From Phymatolithon calcareum (taxonomy: Eukaryota > Rhodophyta > Florideophyceae > Hapalidiales), in NCBI GenBank assembly GCA_977006965.1, contig OZ345375.1, positions 1,488,001 to 1,552,000 on the forward strand: a stretch of DNA of 64,000 nucleotides, given 5' to 3'. The translations under genes and the position numbers were made by a program. Below are positions 10,530-20,299 of the stretch, piece by piece (position 1 is the first letter of the stretch; each line of letters begins with the position of its first letter). The notes below the pieces were generated by a model. That model had not been told where the DNA came from. It searched no databases and worked only from the letters and a program-made list of their open reading frames with translations.

Positions 10530-11450
10530 GATGGGTGGTCAACAAAAAAAACGCGGGCTGCCAGCTCTAAAAGCTCACCTGTCTTGCCTCCGCCGAGAAA
10601 TCAGATATCGCACGAGTCCTTGTGGGAAATGGACAGCCGGTGTACCAAAAAGCTCCTCACACTGTTCGCTGCCTTACGCGCGGTTCACGTCTCGGTTCAG
10701 GCACTTTCCGAAATGCATGCCTCCGAGTGAACGCGTCTGCAAGCTTGCGATGCGTGCGCTGGAGATCAAGGTTTCTTCGGCGTCCTGCTTGATAGAGATT
10801 TCGATCGGCGAAGCTTGGAATCTGGAGCAGTTGCTGGCGACTGTGCGCGCCGGTGAGACTGTCGCGCAAGCTTTCGACTCTGCGCTGTGTGCAGCCGCGT
10901 TTTCAACCGCCGCCGGGTGTACGCGCCTGTGAATGTGACGCACGGAGTCTCGGCCTGTCGCAGCGCGGCGCCGCGTGGCGCAACCTGATGAGAGGGTCGC
11001 GGAAAGCGTCCAGACGGCGTCCTTGGCCTGGTCGTCACGCGCCTAAGGGTTCTTCCAGGCGGCCACCGGTTGTGGCGCCCAGACGCTGTCGGGCGACTTA
11101 GGTTGTCGCGGGAGCGTCTTAGCGCGTGACGGCTTTTCGAATGCCGCTAGTTGCGGCTCGACGGTGTCGAACGACCTGGCTCTGCACGGGGATCCTTTGC
11201 GCGGCGCCGCTCCTCGACTGCCACTGGTTGCGGCCCCAAGACAGTCATTAGCGATGTCGATCAGTGCCCGGATGTCATCGCGCTTGGTCGCTTTCCCGCT
11301 GCCGCCGGATGTGTTGTCGAGACATGACAATGGGTATCGATCCATGCAGGGCACCGGCGGTAGTTGCCTTGTAGAGGCGTGTATGCCATCATCGGTAGTC
11401 TGCACGCAGTGTATGATCTCAAGAGGTAGGAGATGGCAGGAGGATTGAGG
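10530..11450. other. GC-rich island with open frames on both strands
   Basis: The base composition rises sharply here relative to both flanks. Frames are open on the plus strand (10531-10932, 11164-11448) and minus strand (11405-11043, 11038-10766, 10943-10674). The minus frames read as low-complexity, Arg/Ser/Ala-rich protein. The most protein-like phrase is KRDDIRALIDIANDCLG on the minus strand. A decayed gag-like or disordered coding sequence is possible, but nothing identifies it. Confidence 0.3.
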
Positions 11451-11744
11451 TGGGCAAATCTGAGAAGATCGCCATACCTCCGTACTGTCTCTGGCCTTAC
11501 TGCTCCGACAAAAGGTGTTCTTCGAAAAGGGTATTCTTTGGCTGTGCTGAGCCTAAATAAAAGACCTCAATTGAGCACTGTCCTAAAAAAAGAATTTTAG
11601 GTTTTCATTTTCATATTAAGCACCGTTATAGCCCGCTGCATAATTGGCGTGTATAAAGCAAAAGTGAAAATCCAAAAGGACATCGAAACGATAGTGTTGG
11701 GAAAATCATCTGCGCGGTACTGTAGAAAAGTAATGAAAGGGGAT

Positions 11745-11930
11745 GTGTAAGGATTTATTTAAAGCCCCCAACGCCTCACCTAGGAGTAGCAGAGCAGAGC
11801 TAGCCTTTCGAACATTGCGTAGTCTGGTCAATCATGACCTCCTTGATTCGTATTTCTCTATTAACAAATGCTCGTCAGAGTCGTTTGCACCTGTCTTCCA
11901 TATCAGGGCCCATCTGCTGTGATGATAAAA
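11745..11930 (-). mobile_element. LINE family A 3' tail remnant
   Basis: Read on the minus strand the fragment ends AGGCGTTGGGGGCTTTAAATAAATC, here split as AGGCGTTGGGGG and CTTTAAATAAATC. This matches the family A tail at 21745-21771 and the reversed tail at 39045-39200. A coding remnant upstream contains TTGATTCGTATTTCTC on the plus strand, as in the other copies. Confidence 0.65.
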
Positions 11931-12165
11931 TGCATTGGAGCACAACCAGGACCACAATGATTAGCCCGTACAGGTCATTTGGCTCTTGATGGAAGATCGC
12001 ATGCTCACAAAAGAAAACTCGAAGGTTCCATTTCTGAAAATGGAAGTTCCATCTACTAAAATGGCAAGGTGCCCTTCACCCTTTGCCAGTTTTACCTTCA
12101 GTTGTCGCTTTCTGTTAAAGAAATATCAGACACGATGCTGGTCGTGAGTGCCGGGAACTACTAGT

Positions 12166-12262
12166 TCTCCGGAGGTGTAACCCTAAGTACAGGTACACGT
12201 GGACAGATAATTAGTAATTATCTGTCCACGTGTACCTGTACTTAGGGTTACACCTCCGGAGA
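12166..12262. repeat. 97-bp perfect palindrome with 1-nt spacer
   Basis: Arms of 48 bases (12166-12213 and 12215-12262) are perfect reverse complements around a single G at 12214. The arms include GGACAGATAATTA at the centre and CTCCGGAGGTGTAACC at the outside. Transcribed, it would form an uninterrupted hairpin. It is immediately followed by the tail at 12263-12345. Confidence 0.97.
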
Positions 12263-12345
12263 GTCATCACAATCTCAAGATTCACATCAATAAAACTTTT
12301 GCTGCTGCTGCTGTTCTCCGAGGAGGAGACAGAAAGATGTTCCCA
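12263..12345 (+). repeat. Tail shared with the palindrome loci near 4.8 and 5.3 kb
   Basis: The order is AATCTCAAGATTCACATC, then AATAAAACTTTTGC, then three CTG units and TTCTCCGAGGAGG, then GACAGAAAGAT. The block at 5325-5400 has the same order with many substitutions, and part of it recurs at 4775-4800. AATAAA may act as a polyadenylation signal, so the block may be the end of a transposed transcript. Confidence 0.65.
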
Positions 12346-13050
12346 CTGATCTTGGATTCTAGCACTTTCAAGCAAGGGCAGAACGGTGCTGACGGCACAC
12401 GAAAACGGTGAGCGTGGGCACCGATGTCATTCTAAACCTAATTCCGTTGTCACAGAGCGCGACAATCATTGTGGCTGTGCGGCTTGCCGGAGCAATAGTA
12501 GCGTCTATTCTAACGAATTTGATTAGAAACGAGTATTTTTGATGAGATCTTGATTGATTGATTGATTGTAGCTCAACGTCCGATCTGATTTCTAAATTAT
12601 TTTTAGGGGACATTTTAGATAAGACGTAATGCAATCAGCGCGAGAAGATAACAAGTGCATCAAATGCGTACAAACAAACACGTACGTGTGGCTAGAATGA
12701 GCGGTCAGCAGGCCTAGATCTCGATACCTTTCTTCTGTAACCGTTGTTCAAAATTGGGACATTTATTGAAACGCTTCACCTGCCAGATCAATCGGGATCT
12801 CAAATTGATTTGATCCGCAGTCATTCGTCGTTGCACTTCGTACTTTAAAAAGTGTATATCCAATAATAAAAATACATTATTCCAAAATGTGTCTACGGAA
12901 GGCAGGGGGTAGCGCATCATTTGCGTGGTACAGTACTACATTGCAGAGCGCCATGCAGCGTAGAAAAGTAATGGAAAATGGAACGAAACTCACGAGAGTG
13001 CACCGTATGCGGCACGTGACGCAGACCGCAGCTACTGCAGCTGTTGCTAA
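12346..13050. other. Gene-free stretch upstream of the MsrB-like gene
   Basis: A minus-strand frame (12920-12714, 68 residues) contains the phrase MTADQINLRSRLIWQ and might be transposon debris, but I cannot place it. A short GATT repeat lies at about 12548-12566. Nothing else is recognisable. Confidence 0.3.
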
Positions 13051-13051
13051 A

Positions 13052-13062
13052 ACGCCATAAAT
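13052..13062 (+). promoter_or_regulatory. TATA-like box before the MsrB-like gene
   Basis: CCATAAATACA lies about 140 bases before the ATG at 13200 and just downstream of the more upstream in-frame ATG at 13044. If it is the core promoter, transcription starts after 13044. That is the main reason for choosing 13200 as the start codon. Confidence 0.4.
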
Positions 13063-13199
13063 ACAGCTCCGCGTACACACACTTCCTTACGAGGGTACTT
13101 TCACCACACCCACCAGCATCACCTACAGCAATCACGTGCAAACCGACAACTTCCCCATCCGAGACATATCCTTCGACGCAGTCGCGAAAGAAAAGCATA

Positions 13200-13769
13200 A
13201 TGCGTCTCTCCACCCTCACGCTAACCCTGGACTCCATGCTCGGCCTGAGCCCTCGTCCGTCCGAGTCGTCCCCCTCCAGCAGCACAACTTCACGCGACAG
13301 CTTGCGCACCTCCTCCTCCGCCTCTCTGGCAGCCTTGCGTCGTTCCCTCTCTTCCGACTCCGAGTGGAGGACATTGTTGAACGACGACGAGTTCAAAGTG
13401 CTACGTAAACGTGGTTCGGAGACGCCGTACACTGGAAAGTACGACAATTTCTTCCCGCAATACGGACATTTTAAATGCAAGGCGTGCGCGACGCCTTTGT
13501 ATTCCGTCAAGGCGAAGTTCGATTCGCGTACTGGCTACCCGTCGTTCGATCAGTGTTACAAGGGGAAGGTGACAATGAGGAGGGAGATGGCATTCCGAAA
13601 GCGTACTGCATTAAGATGCGGTGAATGTGCAGGACATATTGGTCATGTGTTTGACGGTGAGTGGTTAAGCGCTACAAATGAGAGACACTCCGTCAACTCG
13701 GTGGCGCTCGTGTATGACTCTAACCCTTGCTTGCTGCCTGAGGCTTGCTTGCGGAGCGGGTACTCTTGA
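13200..13769 (+). CDS. Methionine sulfoxide reductase B-like protein lacking the catalytic cysteine
   Basis: 189 codons from ATG 13200; an upstream in-frame ATG at 13044 would add 52 residues. Residues 1-50 are Ser/Thr/Arg-rich and nearly devoid of acidic residues, which fits an organelle transit peptide (inference). The MsrB core runs from about residue 56 (EWRTLLNDDEFKVLR) to 173. Both zinc pairs are present, CKAC at 93-96 and CGEC at 140-143, followed by HIGHVFDGEW. MsrB enzymes reduce methionine-R-sulfoxide using a nucleophilic Cys or Sec in an R-Y/H-C-x-N-S motif. Here the motif reads RHSVNS, with Ser at 164 (codon TCC). The usual G-W-P before the active site is GYPSF. The fold is therefore clear, but catalysis by the standard mechanism is doubtful. 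The gene has no intron. Confidence 0.85.
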   Translation: MRLSTLTLTLDSMLGLSPRPSESSPSSSTTSRDSLRTSSSASLAALRRSLSSDSEWRTLLNDDEFKVLRKRGSETPYTGKYDNFFPQYGHFKCKACATPLYSVKAKFDSRTGYPSFDQCYKGKVTMRREMAFRKRTALRCGECAGHIGHVFDGEWLSATNERHSVNSVALVYDSNPCLLPEACLRSGYS

Positions 13770-14735
13770 GAGGTGGTGGCAGTTTTCGGATGGAAGAAAG
13801 ATGGAGTGCAATCGTCAATGTGATATCGCAGAGCGTAGACTGGAATGTGTTCGTCGCGATAGAAACTAGTAGTGTAGTTTTGGTAAAAGTCTTTTCTGCA
13901 TGATCTGGATGAACGTGTAGTGGGTCGGTTTTCGACATGGAGGTTGAAGACGAACGTCACTATGCAATTGGGATGAAGAGGAACATGGTGTTGTGTGTTC
14001 TCCATCTTCCAGCTATTCGGAGGCTAGAGAGGGGAGGCAGAATGATACTGGGGCGAGAGTAGGCCAAGCTGTTTTACTTAGAATATGTCACAGTATGCTG
14101 GAAGTCGACCTTTTTCGAAACGGACGAGATTTTATTCCATTTCGTCAACTTCGTCGACCTGAGTTGTGTTCTAGAAAAGGGCAGCCGTGCAGACATTGAG
14201 TGTCTGAGTATAATCTTTGCATGTGGATAAATTTTGTTCACAAGCAAAGTAGTGTTGCACGCTTTCGTTACAGTGCTCGACTGGGGTTTCGGAAAGAAAA
14301 CCTGTGGCGCAAAAGCTCTGTCTACACGGCACTGAGATCTTTCCACGGTAACGCAGATTTTTTCCATGTCCACCATCGACTGGCCGACTTCCCCGCCGCT
14401 TCGGATCATACAACGTCGCTGAGGATGCCACGTGCTCCACGAGCGTGACAGATCTCGAACAGCAGCAGATCATGATCTATCGATATTGATATTGATATCA
14501 CTATTCAACTTCTATGCAGTGCAGGTTTTCCTGTATTTCCATCCACCTTATGATTAGACTTGCTCTAATTATAGATGTCGATTGACATCCATCTAATTCA
14601 CCACTGGAGGAGACCTCAGTCATGGGGAGGCCGTCGTGCTGGCTGGGAAAACAATGGTCAAAAGAGTTGAACAAAGCTCTACATTGGGAGAATGTAAACG
14701 AGAAAGCAAGTCCACATGATCACGCGGTGCGTCGG
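13770..14735. other. Gene-free stretch
   Basis: Short frames on both strands only. A small alternating ATCGATATTGATATTGATAT tract lies near 14477-14500. I see no gene or element. Confidence 0.35.
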
Positions 14736-14739
14736 CACG

Positions 14740-15240
14740 TTGGAGTTTTTGCAAAAAATGGCATTTTCTTGAAGCGCCGCCCCTTTCGCCACGTTGAGAG
14801 GCCCCCAGCCCAAACCAGATTGGCAAAAAACACTGAGGAGACAGAGCAATACACTTCGTGATCATCCTGCCCATCGTGTGCGCGAGACACCCATCTCCCT
14901 CGCGTCAATCAATACTGCTCCATGCTCCCGTACACGCTTCTTGTCCACTTTCCGAATTCCGCAATGTCGACCACCAGAACGAACACAGTTTTTCGACAAT
15001 CGCTGGTTCTTTTCTTGTACCCGCACCAGTGCGCCTATTCACTGCCTCAGAAACCTCTACGTAAGCAATATTCCATCCAGCTTCCTTCACGCGCCTTTGC
15101 CGATCGCCACGAAGAGAAGCCCGGATTATTCTTCTACTCCAGGCCAAGTCAGTAAAAAAGAGTTACACTAATGGCCGTTGCCTTTTCGGCACATAAAAGG
15201 TTTGGAAAGGTACAAATACACACGGCACTACAACTGAGCG
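14740..15240 (-). mobile_element. LINE family A internal fragment
   Basis: The segment lines up with 40796-41430, in the same orientation as that minus-strand LINE. Shared plus-strand blocks include CCCAAACCAGATT, TCATCCTGCCCATC, TCAATACTGCTCCATG, CTTCTTGTCCACTTTCCGAA and CCAGAACGAACAC. It covers sequence 5' of the reverse transcriptase core. It is also the empty site for the family B insertion at 40965-41219, because here the phrase TCAATCAATACTGCTCC runs on without interruption. Confidence 0.7.
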
Positions 15241-15744
15241 GTCATCGCAAAGCCATCAAAGCAATATTTAGCGCTATACAAGTCTTTTCGCTGAGGCACG
15301 TCATTAATTTATGTCATTTACGCTTGATGCGACGTAGAATAACATGTATCTGAGGTTTCTTGCGATCCGATTGCCACAATTGAATAGCAATAGCTTGATC
15401 CCTTTGCCGCCTTCCTCATTTTGAAGACCTTCAGAGGCGAATTCTTTTTGCTGTCTTCACAGTTGAATAAGGAATGGTAACCCGATTTAAGTAGCAATCT
15501 AGTAATCGACTCGACGCCTTCATTAACTTCACAACCTTTCGTAACTCCAAGTGTGTAGTTACCGCTTGATGAGCGGCATCAATATGCGGCTCTGACCAGG
15601 CTCCTCGTTGTTCGCCCTGCATAGTAAAATCATTTTATTATTTTATCCCTGCGAGTACAACTAACATTTGAGTGCAAAAGACAAACGTATAGTCTATACC
15701 TTTCAACTATACAACTACGAAGACATAGGCTGCTGAGCATATTG
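15241..15744. other. Gene-free stretch
   Basis: Nothing recognisable between the LINE fragment and the conserved flank of the F gene. Confidence 0.35.
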
Positions 15745-15848
15745 GTACGCGAGAAATTACCTTGAGGTAGAATCTCAAAGCTGAGCCGAAGCAAATCGTT
15801 GTCACTATAAAGTATAGCGCGTCGGAGTGAAGAATGGTACGTGACTGT
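15745..15848. repeat. 3' flank of F gene, repeated at 19965-20048
   Basis: The order CGCGAGAAATT, GTAGAATCTCAAAGCTGA, GTTGTCACTATAAAGTATAGCGCG occurs here and again, with substitutions, at 19965-20048 without an F gene next to it. It suggests that the F gene's end belongs to a larger repeated or mobile unit. Confidence 0.6.
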
Positions 15849-17264
15849 CTAACGGACAATGAATGATGGCTTATTGAAACCTTGTGAGTCCGTGCATGTC
15901 CAGTATTCCTTGGCACGCTCAACTTGAGCTTCTTTGCCTGCTGCTTCTTGATCAGGTACAATGCTGTGCCGATAAATAGTAATTCCAGTACACGAGAAAT
16001 TGTAAACATGCTTATCTGTGACCAGTCGGTTCGCATTGAGTAGGAGCTCGATAGGCAAAACGGGCTTTGCCTCGCTGCTGCCCGTCAAGGTATTAGCCGT
16101 ATACCAAGACAACGCCGCTCCTGAGAAAACGCTCTGCTGGTCGCCCGTGTCCACGTAGCGTATAGCGCGTGCGCGGGCCGTGGACACGCGCTCAAAGTTG
16201 TCCCCGGTGATGTTTTCAAGCGGGACATCAGCGAGAAGCACCTCACTAACGACTTGGAACCACGCGAGTTGTGTAGACACAAGGATGGCGAGCGCCTTCA
16301 AAGTCTTGCTATTGTTCTTGTCGATTTGAAGTAGCCCAACAGCCGCCTGGATTCCGAGCAAGATTGCAGAGCCCGCTAGTTTGACGAATTGCCTGTTCTG
16401 GTTGTTGTATCCGTTCCGATGAAGCTTGTTCCAGTCCTTGGCCGCAACGGAGAACGACTTCAGCGCGACGAAATCTTCTTCATTCTCCACCGTGCAGGTC
16501 AGCACCTCAGTGCGGTGCTTGCGCAACTCGTAGACTAGGTCAGTCTCGCGGTCTGCGGGTCGCGCGCGCACATACACGCGCTTCCACTTGAACTGCTCTG
16601 TGTCGTACGTGCGCATTATGAGGAACTTTCTTGTCCTGAGATTCTTGAAGCCGTCGTTCTCGATGATTCTCGGAGCTTGCCATAGCAACGGGCAGTATTC
16701 TGACACAACAAAACCGCGTACGATGACCTTGTTCAAGACGCCGGGGGCCGCACCGAGCTCTTGTAGTTTCTTAATGAATGCAATACAGTTTTCACATGCC
16801 CAGTCTACCTCCCTATAGTTGCCCAAAGATATGACCTTTCCACATGATCCGTTCTTATCGCAAGGTTCCACGTTCAGCTCGGCAATTGTGTCGAGCTTCT
16901 GGATCTCAAACTTGCGCAAGACAGTCTCCAACGCAAGGAACCCAGTATTGATGCAATCCTCTCGCTTCGTCAGCGGATACACAAACGCACATAACGGGCT
17001 CAAGATAAGGGCGACAAGATATTCCGCACACATGAGCACTTGAAGGACAATATCGAAGAACGCGGAGATCAACAGAACCAGGGAGGATACACCTACAACG
17101 GGGTAGTAGATGTGCTTTGAGCCTTTCTCGTTGAGATAGTTTCGCTTGACCGTGCCAGGCATTATGAGCACCAAATGAGCGGCACTGCTCATCGCATGGC
17201 GCAATGTTCCGAAAATGTACGTGTTTGTCACCGTGAGCGTCTCATTCCCTCTGATGAAGCCCAT
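15849..17264 (-). CDS. Family F membrane protein, intact copy
   Basis: 471 codons, uninterrupted, starting MGFIRGNETLTV and ending FNKPSFIVR. Hydrophobic segments lie at about residues 54-78, 80-98, 295-313 and 321-345, so this is probably a four-span membrane protein. A cysteine cluster C135-x5-C141-x15-C157-x2-C160 lies between the two membrane pairs and could bind metal; the F copy at 49.6 kb keeps all four cysteines. I recognise no family. Two other copies lie in the window (21958-23341, ruined; 49625-51550, interrupted). On the minus strand a TATTTATT motif lies about 90 bases before the start codon and is conserved in the 49.6-kb copy. The high similarity of the copies and the intact frame suggest that this copy is still under constraint or is recent. 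Confidence 0.8.
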   Translation of the reverse strand: MGFIRGNETLTVTNTYIFGTLRHAMSSAAHLVLIMPGTVKRNYLNEKGSKHIYYPVVGVSSLVLLISAFFDIVLQVLMCAEYLVALILSPLCAFVYPLTKREDCINTGFLALETVLRKFEIQKLDTIAELNVEPCDKNGSCGKVISLGNYREVDWACENCIAFIKKLQELGAAPGVLNKVIVRGFVVSEYCPLLWQAPRIIENDGFKNLRTRKFLIMRTYDTEQFKWKRVYVRARPADRETDLVYELRKHRTEVLTCTVENEEDFVALKSFSVAAKDWNKLHRNGYNNQNRQFVKLAGSAILLGIQAAVGLLQIDKNNSKTLKALAILVSTQLAWFQVVSEVLLADVPLENITGDNFERVSTARARAIRYVDTGDQQSVFSGAALSWYTANTLTGSSEAKPVLPIELLLNANRLVTDKHVYNFSCTGITIYRHSIVPDQEAAGKEAQVERAKEYWTCTDSQGFNKPSFIVR

Positions 17265-19002
17265 CTACAGTGAACTGGAAACGTAGGGGACTCAGGGGAA
17301 GACAAGATTGTAGAAGGACCGAGGTGTGGTGGTGATCCAAGCGAGCGTCAATAAATACTGCGCTTCCATTGACGCAGTAGACAGGAAGCGGATAGAGTGT
17401 TTTTTAGTTCCGCTATAAGATATCGTCCAGCATAAGACTCAATGTATTAGACATATCAACGTTATTGGAACAGAGAATCGGATACATTCAATAAGAATAG
17501 TTGGATTGCTCTTGCAAAATACATCTGTACGCTCAGTGTACAGCTGTATTAGCAAGAGCCGTGGACTGTCAGTGCTACAATGTCGAAATTGTTGTTGATG
17601 AAACAAAACTTTTTCTTAGTGCGCTGGCGAAAAGGCTATTACCATTTACTTGTAACGACTTTGTCGCAAACTCTGCCTACATCTCACGTACAAGAATTGG
17701 ACCAGCGATAAAACAATTTCAAAATCTTCTTGTTCCATGTTACGGAGTCTGCATTAGACAGCAAGATATGTCGTTTATTTGAGAAATTGGCATAACTGAT
17801 ATGATAAGAATATCGTATCAGCCCTTCCCTTGCTCTTCAGAAGGTATTTTTCATAAGGCGAACAAGTTGATTCTGCTGAAATTAGTGTCGGTGAGGGAAG
17901 GGCATAATTTAGTGCTCGGACTGTACTACGTCCAGTCTGGTCTACAACTGTATAACTTGTGCTAGATTTGTACAGACCTCTCGTCATTGAACATTTTTCG
18001 GATCGGATTCGGATCGGATCAGCGGAGGCCTTGAGACGAAGTTTTCTCCTTTTGAGGGCCACAAAAGTGTAACCATTCTGCTCAGTGCGGTTCGGATATG
18101 CATCCATGATGGTTCGAAAAGTTTTCTTTTTTACGTTAGATAACTTTATATATAATACTATATGACGTCAGAAACGTTAGATATAGTATCAGATATATTA
18201 TTTTCGGCCTTGCAGTCCATATATCTGCTTCTCTCTACTTCTATCTCCAAGGACAGAATTTCAGAAGAGAGAACTGTACTGTATCGCCACCTACTTGCAA
18301 TTCGTTGCGAAAACGGTACCAAATACCCGTCATGGCCCATCGCTATATCTGTCAGATGTTACCAGAAATTTTCTTTCAAAACCATAAATCATTCAACTTA
18401 AAAGACAAGGCAGTGAGGAACGCTAATAATGACTTCTTCAGCACATCAGCCCAACAGGAGAATATGGCGTGCAAGAAAGATCCAATTTTATGCTATTTAA
18501 CCAAAGCAACTCAAGGATCACACAGTCTTTGTGCCTTCAATCCAGACTCAGCCTTCAACATGCCGCGCGTCCGGTGCAATCATTGCTTCATAGCAGTTTC
18601 ACCCGCTCCAATCAACATGATAACTCACATATCCTTGGTAACGGTGAATTATGTGAGCTTGGCTTTGAATGTTATCTCAAAAATTCCGAGGATTGCGGGG
18701 AATTAACGCGAGACGTCATGGACACTGAGTTCTTTGTTGTGGCCCTCTGGGGACAATCATCAACAGTCAATTTAAATCTCTCCACCTCTCTGCGTGAAGT
18801 GTACAAGGCCCCATGATCAGCAGCTGGAATAGAAAGAAGCAAGGCCGCGATAAGGAAAGCAGAACGGAGTGCAAGGTTGCTGTTTAAAACAATGGTGCAC
18901 AAATGATGTCACTCCCATCCAAGTGAGGAACTTGGTTCGAAGCTGAACTGAAACGTGCCTGTCGCTCTGTTTTTACGATTCAGGAAGGAGAAGGCGCCGA
19001 AT
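17265..19002. repeat. Upstream region of F, duplicated at 51551-53957
   Basis: The segment aligns in order with 51551-53957. Examples are CAATGTATTAGACAT, AGAATCGGATACATTCAA, AACAAGTTGATTCT versus TACAAGTTGATTCT, TTTCGGCCTTGCAGTCCA, and CAGCCTTCAACATGCCGCGC. The other copy has a tandem doubling, a LINE tail and a palindrome not present here. No ORF is conserved between the two, so this is probably regulatory or neutral sequence carried by a segmental duplication. Confidence 0.7.
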
Positions 19003-19053
19003 ATATGAGCATCCACGACAGCAAAGAGTCTTCGCTCTCTTGGATGCTCATAT
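19003..19053. repeat. Hairpin conserved between the two F loci
   Basis: ATATGAGCATCCA pairs with TGGATGCTCATAT, with an inner GAG-TCTTCG-CTC hairpin. The counterpart at 53958-54000 keeps the pairing although bases have changed (GAGCCTTCAAGA with TCTTGGAGGCTC). At least one position shows a compensated A-T to C-G change. Confidence 0.6.
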
Positions 19054-19319
19054 CTTCGATGCCTCTGCGGAAGCCTCTCCTGTTTCTGAAGAGGAAATGA
19101 AGTTTTGGGCAAGCATCGAGCAGGGCATCCGACATTCCAGTCAGAGTATCATTCGCTACGCTCGTGCAGGTGTCCCGAACCCAAGTTCGTGCCCTTGCTG
19201 ACATACGCGCTATTTTTGCGTTGCGTGCTGACAGGAGCTTTGGTGAAGTGATGGATGCTGAGGGGTGCGATAATCGAGAGGCTGATACTGATGGGCGCGA
19301 ACAGGATGCCGTCGACTGA
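19042..19319 (+). pseudogene. Decayed ORF P, divergent from F
   Basis: Plus-strand reading gives LDAHIFDASAEASPVSEEE and, after a frame slip, QVSRTQVRALADIRAIFAL and SFGEVMDAEGCDN before a stop. The same protein-like text appears at 53992-54360 with different stops. Conservation of reading sense with different disabling changes suggests an ancestral gene, now dead in both copies. I recognise no family. Confidence 0.45.
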
Positions 19320-19880
19320 TGGCTCAAGTAAGTGTCCGGCGAATTGTATGCGTGTGCGCGCATTGAGCGCGCCACGCATGGACAGCTGCGCGCCGCGACC
19401 GTGCATCTGCACGTGCGCGGAGACAGTGGTGGGAAACAGAATGGCCGCGACACGACGTTCAGAAATGCATTGTCTTAACTTTACAGTGTTAGAATTGCTA
19501 CCTCAAAAATAGCAGCCATCTGATTATCCCGGACTTCGGGTAGAGGCGCATCGCCATCGACATCTCACACCAAATTCAGCGAGATAGTTCCCCCGGAAAA
19601 AGCTACAGCAGCATCGGACTCCAAGGGAAACGGCTTTGAGGTCCCGAGTCGTTTCAATTCAGATAATCTCGATTGATGCGCAGTTCGTTATTGATTGCAT
19701 GGACTACGCACAGTGACAACCATATCGTTTGGTGGCGAGCGTTTTTTGAAAATTATATTGAATATCTTTCGGTTGACGAGCGGCAGGCAGAGAATAAGCG
19801 TTCGCTAGCAGAATTAACGCCCTGCCGAAATCTAATAAGTAGGGCTAGCCCCGTAGGGGGAATAAAGCATTCATTCTTAT
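19320..19880. repeat. Distal part of the F segmental duplication
   Basis: It aligns with 54240-55455 once the insertions in that copy are removed. Shared blocks include GTCTTAACTTTACAGTGT, ATCTGATTATCCCGGA and GAGTCGTTTCAATTCAGATA. The end, CCGTAGGGGGAATAAAGC, recurs in inverted form at about 59503-59530, so it may be another dispersed tail. Confidence 0.6.
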
Positions 19881-19892
19881 TTTAATCACTAA

Positions 19893-19950
19893 TCGAAGGT
19901 AGGTAGTATTGCCCATATCTTCGAAAGTCTGCGGGGCTGGATTTAAAAAA
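19893..19950 (+). mobile_element. LINE family B 3' tail remnant
   Basis: GGTAGGTAGTATTGCCCATATC, in which the start is abbreviated relative to other copies, is followed by TTCGAAAGTCTGCGGGGCTGG and ATTTAAAAA. The same order is seen at 23950-24015. Confidence 0.6.
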
Positions 19951-20299
19951 TTGGGGCGCGCGAGAAATTTCCTTGCGATAGAATCTCAAAGCTGAACCGA
20001 ATCAAAGCGTTGTCACAATACAGTATAGCGCGACGGTGGGAAGAAGAAGATCATGATGAATCTGCCGTCCCCAAAGCGGCTCACGAGACAGTTTTTTACG
20101 GCTAACTATCTTCTACGTAGATTACGATAGGGCGTTATTCATGCTGGCTAATTATGGAAGCACTCCTTCTCTACGTGAACAATGTTTCAGGCTGTGGACA
20201 AGTAAGGACTGGCTGCAACCTGAAATCACAGCGTGCCACAGGACAGGGGAGTAATTTTCCCCCTCGAGGTCCCCATGGAGACCAGAAGTGGGTTGCTAA

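Noticed and set aside
12917-13510. 197-codon minus-strand ORF opposite the MsrB-like gene
   Set aside because: The plus frame encodes the recognisable MsrB core with zinc cysteines, so the minus frame is its shadow.
16588-17043. Plus-strand ORFs opposite the F gene
   Set aside because: They are antisense shadows of the conserved F frame and recur at the other F copies only because the DNA is duplicated.
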